Positions 18,901-26,876 of a stretch of 45,251 bases of DNA are shown here, piece after piece. The first letter of the stretch is position 1. Each line of letters opens with the position of its first letter. Origin of the DNA: Deltaproteobacteria bacterium (lineage in GTDB: Bacteria; Desulfobacterota; Deferrimicrobia; Deferrimicrobiales; Deferrimicrobiaceae); assembly GCA_021824125.1 (NCBI GenBank), contig JAKALO010000006.1, positions 1 through 45,251 of the forward strand, in the 5' to 3' direction. Both the position numbers and the translations under genes were made by a program. Under the pieces are notes generated by a model. That model did not search any database. It was given only the letters and a program-made list of their open reading frames with translations, and was not told the origin of the DNA.

Positions 18901-19530
18901 ATGGCCAGGCGTGGGCCTCAAGGCGGCGGGGCGGCCAAGCGGGACCGCATTCTTCGTGCTGCGATCAGGATTTTTTCCCAGAAAGGCTACTTCAATTCCA
19001 GGATCTCGGAGATCGCGCGCCTTGCCGGAGTAGCCGACGGGACGATCTACCTCTACTTCAAGAACAAGGACGACCTTCTGATCTCCCTCTTCGAGGAAAA
19101 GATGGGGGAGGTGGTGTCCGATGTCCGCGCGCGCGTCGCAGAGGGAGGAGACGCACTCTCGCGCCTGCGGATCTTCATCGGGAACCACATGGACCTGCTC
19201 GTTCGCGAGGCCGGGCTCATCGAGGTCATCCAGGTGGAACTGCGGCAGAGCAACAAGTTCATGAAGGAGTACGTACCGGTGAAGTTCCTGGAGTACCTGG
19301 ACGTTCTTGGCGGGATCCTGGATGCCGGGAAGCTCGAGGGTATTTTCCGACCCGACCTGAACGTCACCCTGGCGCGCCGGGCCATCTTCGGCGCACTGGA
19401 CGAGATCTCACTTGCCTACGTGCTCTCCAGGAAACGGAAATACGACCCCGCCGAGGCGGCGGACGAGATCTACCGGATTTTCGCCGTGGGACTCCGGGGC
19501 CAGGCCCCGACGATGGGAGGTAAGCCATGA
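18901..19530 (+). CDS. fadR: TetR-family regulator of fatty acid metabolism, FadR (YsiA)-like
   Basis: The ORF track starts at 18874, but that ATG lies inside the operator. The ATG at 18901 follows a GGGAGGGG ribosome site and gives 209 residues, a normal TetR size. The N-terminal helix-turn-helix (about residues 33-56) reads AGVADGTIYLYFKNKDDLL. This stretch, together with ELRQSN and LARRAIFGALDE further on, closely follows B. subtilis FadR, a repressor of beta-oxidation genes that is released by long-chain acyl-CoA. The C-terminal domain is helical and would bind the acyl-CoA. It ends in an ATGA overlap with an acyl-CoA dehydrogenase, its likely target. Confidence 0.85.
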   Translation: MARRGPQGGGAAKRDRILRAAIRIFSQKGYFNSRISEIARLAGVADGTIYLYFKNKDDLLISLFEEKMGEVVSDVRARVAEGGDALSRLRIFIGNHMDLLVREAGLIEVIQVELRQSNKFMKEYVPVKFLEYLDVLGGILDAGKLEGIFRPDLNVTLARRAIFGALDEISLAYVLSRKRKYDPAEAADEIYRIFAVGLRGQAPTMGGKP

Positions 19531-20669
19531 TAGGGTTCGATCTCACAGAAGAGCAGATCGCGTTGCAGGACATGGCCCACAAGTTCGCGGCGAACGAAAT
19601 CCGCCCGAAGGCCGCCGAGTGCGACCAGACCGGGACATTCCCCATGGAGATATTCCGGAAGGCGTTCGACCTGGGGCTCATGACCGGTTTCATACCGGAG
19701 GCGCTCGGGGGGCTTGGACTCGGATCTCTTGAATCGTGCCTCATCGAGGAGGAACTGGCGTGGGGCTGCGCCGGCATCACCACTTCGATGACCTGCAACG
19801 GCCTGGCGCTGACTCCGATTATCCTCGCCGGGACCGAAGACCAGAAAAAGCAATTCGTCGTCCCCTTCGGGACGGAATTCGGGTTCGCGTCCTTCTGCCT
19901 CACGGAGCCGGGCGCGGGCTCGGACGCCGGCGGGATCGCGACCACGGCCAGGAAGGACGGCGACGTCTACGTAATGAACGGCAGGAAGTGCTTCATCACC
20001 AACGGGACCCATGCCTCCCAGTACACGGTGTTCGCCTCCACGGACCGCTCCAGGGGCCACAAGGGGCTCTCCGCGTTCATTGTCCCCCGGTCCCTCCCGG
20101 GAGTCTCCCCCGGCAAGAAAGAGGACAAGATGGGGCAGCGCGCCTCCGACACTTCCGACGTGCTGTTCGAGGAGGTACGCGTCCCGGCGGCGAACCTCCT
20201 GGGGAAGGAAGGCGAAGGTTTCAAGATCGCCATGAAGACGCTGGATTATGCGAGGCCCTCGGTGGCTTCGATGTCGGTCGGGGTGGCCCGGGCGGCGCTC
20301 GAGCTGGCGATGCAGTACTCCAAGGAGCGCGTGCAGTTCGGCGCGCCGATCGCGATGAACCAGGCGATCCACTTCCTGCTGGCCGACATGGCGATGGACA
20401 TCGAGGCGGCGCGCCTGCTCACCCTCAAGAGCGCCTGGCTGCTCGACCAGGGCAGGCGCTGCACGAAGGAATCCTCGTTCGCCAAGGCGTTCGCGGCGGA
20501 CCTGGCCATGCGCGTCACCACGGACGCGGTCCAGATATTCGGCGGGTACGGATACATGAAGGATTACCCGGTTGAGAAGCTGATGCGGGACGCGAAGCTC
20601 TTGCAGATCTACGAGGGTACCAGCCAGATCCAGCGGCTGGTCATCGCCAAGGAGATCATGATGCGGTAG
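19527..20669 (+). CDS. Acyl-CoA dehydrogenase
   Basis: This flavoenzyme introduces the trans-2 double bond in acyl-CoA and passes electrons to electron-transfer flavoprotein. The 380 residues match the short/medium-chain family. The FAD-binding segments CLTEPGAGSDA and NGRKCFITNG are present. The C-terminal IFGGYGYMKDYPVEKLMRDAK and the base Glu363 in QIYEGTSQIQR place it with butyryl/medium-chain enzymes; isovaleryl-type enzymes carry the base elsewhere. Chain length cannot be fixed from sequence. It is co-transcribed with the FadR-like regulator, and its 3' end overlaps the convergent gene by 14 bases. Confidence 0.93.
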   Translation: MIGFDLTEEQIALQDMAHKFAANEIRPKAAECDQTGTFPMEIFRKAFDLGLMTGFIPEALGGLGLGSLESCLIEEELAWGCAGITTSMTCNGLALTPIILAGTEDQKKQFVVPFGTEFGFASFCLTEPGAGSDAGGIATTARKDGDVYVMNGRKCFITNGTHASQYTVFASTDRSRGHKGLSAFIVPRSLPGVSPGKKEDKMGQRASDTSDVLFEEVRVPAANLLGKEGEGFKIAMKTLDYARPSVASMSVGVARAALELAMQYSKERVQFGAPIAMNQAIHFLLADMAMDIEAARLLTLKSAWLLDQGRRCTKESSFAKAFAADLAMRVTTDAVQIFGGYGYMKDYPVEKLMRDAKLLQIYEGTSQIQRLVIAKEIMMR

Positions 20670-22320
20670 AAGAGCCTCCCTTGTCGGGATCGCGGCGGGC
20701 CAGCGAGACAAGCTCGTCCGCAGCCGCCGCAAGCTCCTCCCTCCACGGCAGGTTCTCCAGGAAGCGATCGGGTATCGCGGAAGCGCCGAGGTAGGCGCCG
20801 CACAGGCTGCCGGTCATCGAGGCGATGTTTTCCGCGTCGTTGCCGAGGTTCACCGCCGGCAGGACCGCATCGGCGAAGTCCTCCGGGGAGTGGAGGAAGC
20901 AGGCCCAGGCGAACGGCAGCCCCTCCTGGACGGCGCCGCCGTTACCGAGCGCCTCCCGGATCTCCTCGATTCCGGCGCGACGCAGGAGGAGTGCCGCCAG
21001 CTCGGTTCCCACCTTGCGGGAGAGCGTCGGGGACTGCCTGCCCTGGCGGCTGCGTGCCGCGCGATCCGGTTCTATCCCGGTGATCGCCGGCGAGATCCCC
21101 CTGGCGAACCCCAGTACGTCCAGTGTGCCGCAGGGAGTGTGGAGCATCCGGGCGATGGCGGTCGCCTGCACGATTGCGCCCGCGATGGCGGCCGGGTTCG
21201 GATGCGTGATGGCCGCGACTATACCCGCCTCCAGCTTCATCCGCCGGAAGTCGACCGACCGCAGCAGCGAAAGAGGGGTGATCCGGGCCGCCGGCGCGCT
21301 TTCCGGGGAATTGACACCCGCCTCGAACCAGGGGTAGCCGCGGTCGGTCAGGTTCCCGGCGAATTCCGCCTCGGATCCGCCGCGGTGGTGGCCCGAAGCC
21401 GTGGCGATCAGGACGGCGATCTCTTCCGGGTCGACCTTTCCCTGACGGAGCAGCGCCCGGCAGAGAAGGAGGGATGCGGGAGGGGAATCCGTTGCTTCGT
21501 GCTTCCTTCCGTGCTTGCGGAGGGGAGAGTACCCGTCGATCCGACCGTAAAGTTCCCCCACGTCCCGCGGAGAAAGTCCCTGCGCGGACCTTCCCAGCGC
21601 TTCACCTATAGCCGCGCCCGTAAGGGCGCCACGGAACCGGTCGGCGTAGTCGATCCCGGGAACGAAGGAAAGCGGGACGTGCTCCCCCTTGGAAAGGTAG
21701 GCGGGGATCTTCGATCTTCGCACAAGGAACTGGTAGATCGGTTCCGGTTCCTTTCCGAAGAGGAGGGGCTGGTCTTCCCTCCTGCGAGCGAGATCCTTCG
21801 CTTTACGTTCGACGATGGTCGTGATGTGCCGGACGATTTCCCATAGGTCTTCGTTCCCCTGGAGGGGAATCTTAGCGAGGGACCTCGACAGGCAGGAGGA
21901 GATTTCCGAGGGGTCGTGGAGGGTCAGGGCAGTCGCCTGGCGCTCGCCCTCACCCGGCAACGACGCCTGCGCGGAAACGTCCGCAAGCGCGTCACCCACG
22001 CCATCAGGCGTCGCAGGTGGTCCTTCATCGGAAGGATCGGGACTCGCAGCGGTCGGGAGGTCCTCCTGCGGAATATATCCCCGGTAGTGCATCTCCATGA
22101 TCTTTCTTGATTGTGAAGGCGAAAATCGCATTGCCTGCAGAATCTTAAGCAGTGTTTCGCTCCTTGGGATCCTTCCTTTGTAGACCACCTGGCGGAGAAG
22201 TTCGTAGCTGAGCCCCAAATCATTCCGGTCCGAGGCGAATTTTTTTAAGGAGGAATAGCCGAGTGTTTCAATCCGTTTCTTCAGTATTTTCGATAGCAAG
22301 TTTACCGAATTGACAACCAT
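20656..22320 (-). CDS. Cro/CI-type HTH fused to a degenerate ADP-ribosylglycohydrolase domain
   Basis: The preferred start is the ATG whose complement ends at 22320 (MVVNSVNLL, 554 residues), with GGGAG nine bases upstream; the ORF-track start adds 24 residues that run into the promoter. Residues 9-80 form a Cro/CI-like helix-turn-helix (SYELLRQVVYKGRIPRSETL). A variable linker and an unrecognised helical region follow. From about 228 to 535 comes a DraG/ARH fold: RFRGALTGAAIGEALG, ARITPLSLL, AITHPNPAAIAGAIVQA, AVNLGNDAENIAS and GAYLGASAIP. Metal-site positions are altered: the usual TDD is TDS (277-279), and GGDTDT is GNDAEN (493-498). It may therefore bind ADP-ribose or an NAD-related ligand rather than cleave it, acting as a one-protein transcription factor. 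The HTH-coding part is AT-rich, the rest GC-rich. Confidence 0.82.
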   Translation of the reverse strand: MVVNSVNLLSKILKKRIETLGYSSLKKFASDRNDLGLSYELLRQVVYKGRIPRSETLLKILQAMRFSPSQSRKIMEMHYRGYIPQEDLPTAASPDPSDEGPPATPDGVGDALADVSAQASLPGEGERQATALTLHDPSEISSCLSRSLAKIPLQGNEDLWEIVRHITTIVERKAKDLARRREDQPLLFGKEPEPIYQFLVRRSKIPAYLSKGEHVPLSFVPGIDYADRFRGALTGAAIGEALGRSAQGLSPRDVGELYGRIDGYSPLRKHGRKHEATDSPPASLLLCRALLRQGKVDPEEIAVLIATASGHHRGGSEAEFAGNLTDRGYPWFEAGVNSPESAPAARITPLSLLRSVDFRRMKLEAGIVAAITHPNPAAIAGAIVQATAIARMLHTPCGTLDVLGFARGISPAITGIEPDRAARSRQGRQSPTLSRKVGTELAALLLRRAGIEEIREALGNGGAVQEGLPFAWACFLHSPEDFADAVLPAVNLGNDAENIASMTGSLCGAYLGASAIPDRFLENLPWREELAAAADELVSLARRDPDKGGSSTAS

Positions 22321-22376
22321 CGGTTGATTCTCCCTGGCATGGGTTGCCCTGTCTTTGGAAATATATAAACAACTAA

Positions 22377-22393
22377 AATTGTACAATAGCAAA
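22377..22393 (-). repeat. Operator-like direct repeat, copy 1 (over the -10 box)
   Basis: On the minus strand this reads TTTGCTATTGTACAATT. It contains the perfect 10-base palindrome ATTGTACAAT and overlaps the -10 (TACAAT) of the promoter for the HTH-ADP-ribosylglycohydrolase gene. It matches copy 2 at 15 of 17 positions. Confidence 0.6.
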
Positions 22394-22405
22394 AAATAAT
22401 GTCAA
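22378..22405 (-). promoter_or_regulatory. Strong sigma-70-type promoter for the HTH-ADP-ribosylglycohydrolase gene
   Basis: On the minus strand a perfect TTGACA (22405-22400) is followed by a 16-base T-rich spacer and TACAAT (22383-22378). The start of transcription is expected near 22371, giving a leader of about 50 bases before the ATG at 22320. The region is strongly AT-rich in otherwise GC-rich DNA. Confidence 0.7.
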
Positions 22406-22417
22406 CAATAAATGTAT

Positions 22418-22434
22418 AATTGTACTATTGCAAA
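22418..22434 (-). repeat. Operator-like direct repeat, copy 2 (upstream of the -35 box)
   Basis: On the minus strand this reads TTTGCAATAGTACAATT. It differs from copy 1 at two positions, both A/T exchanges, and lies 41 bases away, close to four turns of the helix. It sits just upstream of the -35 box. Two same-face sites around a promoter suggest a dimer-of-dimers regulator, most simply the adjacent HTH protein itself. Confidence 0.6.
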
Positions 22435-22464
22435 TAACGTTGCGGGATAGTTGTGTCCGTTGGT

Positions 22465-24483
22465 TTAAAGCGAATCGGCGATTATTTCCGCGATGTCTTT
22501 CGTCTGCACCGATTCGTCCAGGTTGTTGAACTTGGCGGCGTCGTCGAACATGATGAGGCAGTATGGGCAGGATGAGCCGACCGCGTCTGCGCCCGTGCGC
22601 ATCGCCTGGCTGAACCTCAGGTGATTGATGCGTTTCCCCGGCATCTCGAGCCACATCCCTCCGCCACCCCCCCCGCAGCAGAATCCACGCTCGCGGCGCT
22701 TTTCCATCTCCTTGATCGCGATCCCGGGGACCGATCCGATAGCCTCGCGGGGGGCGTCGTAGATGTCGTTGTGCCTGCCCAGGTAGCACGGGTCGTGGAA
22801 CGCCACGGAACGGTTGAACGGCTTCGAGGGCGAGAGCCTTCCCTGCGCGATAAGGTCCCGGAGGAGGACGGTGTGATGGATCGCCTCCACGTTCACCCCG
22901 AATTGCGGGTACTCCTTGCGGAAGGTGTTGAAGCAATGGGGGCACTGCGTGATCACCTTCCTGACTTTGTGGGAGGCGAAGATCTCCTTCACCATCTCGA
23001 CCATGCCGAGCTGGAATAGCCCTTCCTCGCCCATCGGGCGGGCGAATGCCCCGCAGCAGGTCTCCTCGAGCCCGAGCACGGCGTAATTCACCCCCGCACG
23101 GCCCAGCAGCGAGGCGATCGTCCGGGTCACCTTCTGGTTCCGGGGGTCGTAGGACCCGGCGCACCCGGGCCAGTAAAGGTACTCGAACTCCTTTTTGTCC
23201 GCGGCGACGGGCACGTCCAGCCCCTCGGCCCACCGGATGCGGTCGTCTTGCGGAAGCCCCCAGGGGTTCCCCGTGTCGCCCATTTTCTTCAGGGCGGTCC
23301 GCGCGCCGTCCGGTATCTTCGAATTGGAGACATAGCCGCGGCGGACGTCGACGATCATGTCTATATGCTCGACGAGCACCGGGCAGGCCTGCATGCAGGC
23401 CCGGCAGGTGGTGCAGGACCAGATCTCGTCGGGGGAAAGGATTCCGAACGCGAATGGCGTGACGACCGGCTTCCCCGTCTTCCCGTCCACCGCCGCGGTC
23501 GACGGGACCAGGCTCCGGTAGATGTCGCGGCACGCCTGATCCCGGGTCTTGAGTACGACGTCCCTTGGCGAGAGAGGCATCTCGGCGGCGTGGGCCGGGC
23601 ACTCGTCCTGGCACCTGCCGCACTTCGTGCATGCGTCCGACGAGAGGAGCTGCTTCCATGTGAAGTCCAGGACGTCGCTTACCCCGATCTTCTCCTCGTC
23701 CTCGATGTTGGGGATCGGCTGCAGGGCGCCCTTGGGGCGGGAGGTCCGCAGGAATATGTTCGCCGTCCCGGTCGCCATGTGGAACATCTTGGACATCGGG
23801 ATGCAGGCGAGAAAGCCGAAGGCGAGCAGGAGGTGCGTCCACCAGAGCGCGCGGTGCGCGGCAAGGAGGTCTCCCATGGGAACGCCCGCGAAGAGGGGGG
23901 CTATCGCGTTGCTTACGTAGGACACCGGGGCCGCGCCGGGCTTCGTCGCGGCGAGACGGACCGCCTCGATGAGGAAGCCGGTGACCCCTATGGCGAGGAT
24001 GAGGAAGAGCTGGAGGAGGTCGTCTCCGTCTTTCGTAAGCCCTTCCGGCCGGAAAAGGGACCGCCGCGCGAGGGCGACGAGGACCCCCGCCAGGAGGACG
24101 AGGCCGAAGGTGTTCGCGAACAGCTTGAAGGCGAGGTAGAAATCGCCGTCCAGGATACGTACGCCGAAGTCGAATTCGACCGCGACGAGGCAGGTTGCGA
24201 TGAAAAGGACGATGAATGCGGAGTAGATCGCGAGGTGCATGAGGCCGCCGAACTTCGTTTCGAGGACCTTCCGCTGACCGATCCCGATCCGGAGGGCGTC
24301 CAGCGTGCGGCCCCACAGGTTGTCCAGTCGGTCTTCCCTCTCGGCGCGCCCGCTACGGTATGCCCCCACCTTCTGCCAGACCCCCCAGGCGAAGACGAGG
24401 GCCACCACGCAGAAAAGGGAATACATGATCGTCGCCGCCGGGGGATGAAGATTCCACATGATCTCGCGGCCGCTGGTTTTCAA
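22465..24483 (-). CDS. Membrane Fe-S oxidoreductase, ETF:menaquinone oxidoreductase (EMO/FadF)-like
   Basis: This 672-residue protein begins with about five membrane helices (near 16-38, 83-105, 118-139, 157-178, 212-232) of NarI/cytochrome-b type, with histidines (such as AHRALWWTH) that could hold haem. Two 4Fe-4S motifs follow (C285-C288-C291-C295 and C357-C360-C363-C367). Two CCG domains end the protein (CC at 476-477 with C514/C517; CC at 602-603 with C639/C642), as in heterodisulfide reductase HdrD. This layout is that of EMO/FadF, which moves electrons from acyl-CoA dehydrogenases via ETF to menaquinone. No etfAB genes are in the window. TTG at 24483 has an AAGGAG site seven bases upstream; the ATG at 24459 is an alternative. 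Confidence 0.87.
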   Translation of the reverse strand: MKTSGREIMWNLHPPAATIMYSLFCVVALVFAWGVWQKVGAYRSGRAEREDRLDNLWGRTLDALRIGIGQRKVLETKFGGLMHLAIYSAFIVLFIATCLVAVEFDFGVRILDGDFYLAFKLFANTFGLVLLAGVLVALARRSLFRPEGLTKDGDDLLQLFLILAIGVTGFLIEAVRLAATKPGAAPVSYVSNAIAPLFAGVPMGDLLAAHRALWWTHLLLAFGFLACIPMSKMFHMATGTANIFLRTSRPKGALQPIPNIEDEEKIGVSDVLDFTWKQLLSSDACTKCGRCQDECPAHAAEMPLSPRDVVLKTRDQACRDIYRSLVPSTAAVDGKTGKPVVTPFAFGILSPDEIWSCTTCRACMQACPVLVEHIDMIVDVRRGYVSNSKIPDGARTALKKMGDTGNPWGLPQDDRIRWAEGLDVPVAADKKEFEYLYWPGCAGSYDPRNQKVTRTIASLLGRAGVNYAVLGLEETCCGAFARPMGEEGLFQLGMVEMVKEIFASHKVRKVITQCPHCFNTFRKEYPQFGVNVEAIHHTVLLRDLIAQGRLSPSKPFNRSVAFHDPCYLGRHNDIYDAPREAIGSVPGIAIKEMEKRRERGFCCGGGGGGMWLEMPGKRINHLRFSQAMRTGADAVGSSCPYCLIMFDDAAKFNNLDESVQTKDIAEIIADSL

Positions 24484-24540
24484 GTAAGGGCTCCTTTTCC
24501 GGTGCGTGATGGTTTCCGCGGATGTTTCTATCAGAGCATA

Positions 24541-24556
24541 TCTTGACGCCTCAAGA
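24541..24556. promoter_or_regulatory. Palindrome in the divergent promoter region
   Basis: TCTTGACGCCTCAAGA has perfect 6-base arms (TCTTGA/TCAAGA) around CGCC. It lies in the 131-base gap between two divergent genes, the EMO-like gene (minus) and the alpha/beta hydrolase (plus). TTGACG within it recurs 20 bases downstream. It is a plausible operator controlling both genes; the regulator is unknown and the arms do not match the FadR site. Confidence 0.4.
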
Positions 24557-24614
24557 CAATTATTGACGAATCCGCCGCCGGATATTGGATATACTGTGCG
24601 AGGAGGTTGCCGGG

Positions 24615-25379
24615 ATGTCCGAGATATCGGTCCAGGGAACCGGGGTGCACTGCCAGGACACGCTTAAGCGCCTGCCCCGCACGATCGTGTTCCTCCACGG
24701 TGCGGGGGGGTCGCACCACACCTGGCGGGACCAGTGGGCGGGCCTCAAGGGCGCGGCGCGCCTCGTCATTCCGGACCTTCCGGGTCACGCGGAATCATCC
24801 GGGAGGCCGAAGGAAACGGTGGAGGCGTACGCGGACTGGCTCGCCGAATTCGTCAGGGAAGCCGGGATGGGTAAGTTCATCCTGGCCGGCCACTCGATGG
24901 GGGGAGCCATCGCGCTTCAGGCGGCGATTTCCCGGATCGCCGGCCTGGAGGCGTTGATCCTTGCCGGGACCGGCGCCAAGCTCAAGGTCAGCCCGGTGAT
25001 CCTCGACGGGATCGCCGGCCGGTTCAAGGATTTCGCGCCGGAGCTGGTCGATTGGATGATGGCCAGGTCGAGCGATCACCTGCTGCGGGAAGACATCACG
25101 AGGGACGTCCTGTCAACGAAGGCGTCCACGTTCGCGACCGACTTCCGGGCGTGCGACGCGTTCGACGTGCGGGGACGCCTCGGCGAGATCGGGGTCCCCG
25201 CGCTGGTGGTCGTCGGCGACGACGACCGCCTGACGCCGCTCAAATATTCCGAGTTCCTCGCCACCAACATCCGCGGCGGCGTGCTCAAGATCATCCACGA
25301 CGCGGGGCACGTCGCGATGCTGGAGAAGCCCACCGAGATGAACAACGTCATCGCCTCGTTCGTCCACTCCCTGGAGTAG
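24615..25379 (+). CDS. Alpha/beta hydrolase
   Basis: The ATG at 24615 follows a strong AGGAGG site eight bases away and is preferred to the ORF-track TTG at 24585, giving 254 residues. The oxyanion-hole segment FLHGAGGSHHTW, nucleophile elbow GHSMGG (Ser94), acid in VVGDDDRLTP and His in DAGHVAMLEKP form a complete catalytic triad. The fold is common to esterases, thioesterases and C-C hydrolases. The setting beside acyl-CoA and 2-hydroxyacid genes hints at an ester or thioester substrate; this is not specific. A 105-base gap without a clear feature follows. Confidence 0.88.
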   Translation: MSEISVQGTGVHCQDTLKRLPRTIVFLHGAGGSHHTWRDQWAGLKGAARLVIPDLPGHAESSGRPKETVEAYADWLAEFVREAGMGKFILAGHSMGGAIALQAAISRIAGLEALILAGTGAKLKVSPVILDGIAGRFKDFAPELVDWMMARSSDHLLREDITRDVLSTKASTFATDFRACDAFDVRGRLGEIGVPALVVVGDDDRLTPLKYSEFLATNIRGGVLKIIHDAGHVAMLEKPTEMNNVIASFVHSLE

Positions 25380-25484
25380 CGGCCGATCTGCCATCGCTTG
25401 CCGGGCGGCGTGCGTGCACACGGTACAGGCTGCGCCCCCCCTCCGAGGCAGCGAAGCCGTCGATCAGCGTGGTAAACTGTTACG

Positions 25485-26876
25485 ATGGACGAACGCGCGA
25501 TTTCCGCCCTCCGGGAGATCTTCGGGGAGCGGCTGAAGGATTCCCTCGAGGACCGCATCTGCTACTCCTTCGACGCGACGGGGAAGGAGTTCCTGCCCGA
25601 CGCCGTCGCTTTCCCCCTGACCGCCGAGGAAGTGCGCCGGACGGTTCTCCTCGCCAACGAGTTCCGGTTTCCAGTAATACCCCGGGGCGCCGGGTCCGGT
25701 TTCTCCGGGGGATCTCTTCCTGTCCGGGGCGGGGTCGTCCTTTCCCTCGAGCGGATGGACCGGATCCTTTCGATCGACACGGAGAACCTGGTCGCGGTCG
25801 TCGAGCCCGGCGTGGTCACCGAAACGCTGAAGGAGGAAGCGAAGAAGAGAGGCCTGTTCTACCCCCCCGACCCGGCTTCACTGAAATTCTGCACCATCGG
25901 CGGGAACCTCGCGGAGTGCGCGGGCGGGATGTGCGCGGTCAAGTACGGTGTTACCAGGGACTACGTCCTGGGCCTGGAGGCCGTCCTTGGCACCGGGGAA
26001 CTCTTGCGGACCGGCGTTTACACGGTAAAAGGCGTCGTCGGCTACGACCTCACCCGGATGCTGGTCGGATCCGAGGGGACCCTGGGGATCATCACGAAGG
26101 CCACGCTCAAGCTGATCCCCCTGCCGGAGTCGGCGGCGACGCTCCTCGCTTTTTTCCGGACGAACGGAGAGGGGGCGCGCGCCGTGGCCGGGATCGTGGA
26201 GGAGCGGATCACCCCCTGCGCGATGGAGATGATGGACCGCACCGCGATCGACTGCGTCCGGGAGATCGCCGACCTGCCGGTGCCGGGGGATGCCGGGTGC
26301 GCGCTTCTCATCGAGGTCGACGGGCCGGAGGCTTCCGTGTCGCAGGAAGCCGGCCGCGTCCGGGCGGCGTGCAGCCGGTTCGGCGCTACGGAAGTGCGGC
26401 TCTCCACGGACGCCGCCGGGAGGGAAAAGCTGTGGGAGCTGCGACGGTCGATCTCGCCGGCGATCCGGCGGGTGAACCCGGTCAAGATCAACGAGGACAT
26501 AGTTGTCCCACGAAGCCGTCTCCCCGTGATGTACGACTTCCTGTCGGACCTGGCCGCCCGCAAAAACCTCAAGATCGTGAATTTCGGACACGCGGGTGAC
26601 GGGAACATCCACGTGAACATCATGATTTCCGGGAAGGACGAAGATGAACGGCGCCGTGCCGACGATGCGGTGGAGGAGGTTTTCCGCAAGACGGTGGAGC
26701 TCGGCGGCACGATCTCGGGGGAGCACGGCATCGGGATCGCCAAGGCGCCGTTCCTCGAGATGGAGGTCGGCCCACTCGGCGTCTCGGTGATGAAGCGGCT
26801 GAAGGACTGCTTCGACCCCAACGGGATCCTCAACCCGGGGAAAATCTTCGTTTCCGAGTCCGCGGCGCGGCCATGA
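25485..26876 (+). CDS. FAD-linked 2-hydroxyacid oxidase/dehydrogenase, GlcD-like
   Basis: This 463-residue protein has the N-terminal FAD-binding domain of the PCMH/VAO family (IPRGAGSGFSGGSLP; GGNLAECAGGMCAVKYG) and a C-terminal FAD-oxidase domain with NFGHAGDGNIHVN and GTISGEHGIGIAK. It is the layout of glycolate oxidase subunit GlcD and D-lactate dehydrogenases. The next gene encodes a GlcF-like Fe-S partner, with an ATGA overlap. Substrates are likely D-lactate, glycolate or another D-2-hydroxyacid; no GlcE gene is present, which favours a two-subunit lactate-type enzyme. Confidence 0.9.
   Translation: MDERAISALREIFGERLKDSLEDRICYSFDATGKEFLPDAVAFPLTAEEVRRTVLLANEFRFPVIPRGAGSGFSGGSLPVRGGVVLSLERMDRILSIDTENLVAVVEPGVVTETLKEEAKKRGLFYPPDPASLKFCTIGGNLAECAGGMCAVKYGVTRDYVLGLEAVLGTGELLRTGVYTVKGVVGYDLTRMLVGSEGTLGIITKATLKLIPLPESAATLLAFFRTNGEGARAVAGIVEERITPCAMEMMDRTAIDCVREIADLPVPGDAGCALLIEVDGPEASVSQEAGRVRAACSRFGATEVRLSTDAAGREKLWELRRSISPAIRRVNPVKINEDIVVPRSRLPVMYDFLSDLAARKNLKIVNFGHAGDGNIHVNIMISGKDEDERRRADDAVEEVFRKTVELGGTISGEHGIGIAKAPFLEMEVGPLGVSVMKRLKDCFDPNGILNPGKIFVSESAARP

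Noticed and set aside
22373-24316. 647-codon minus-strand frame overlapping the EMO-like gene
   Set aside because: Same strand, different frame; Arg/Pro/Gly-rich translation. The alternative frame has membrane helices, 4Fe-4S and CCG motifs.
23248-24546. 432-codon plus-strand frame
   Set aside because: It is antisense to the EMO-like gene, and no motif or ribosome site supports it.
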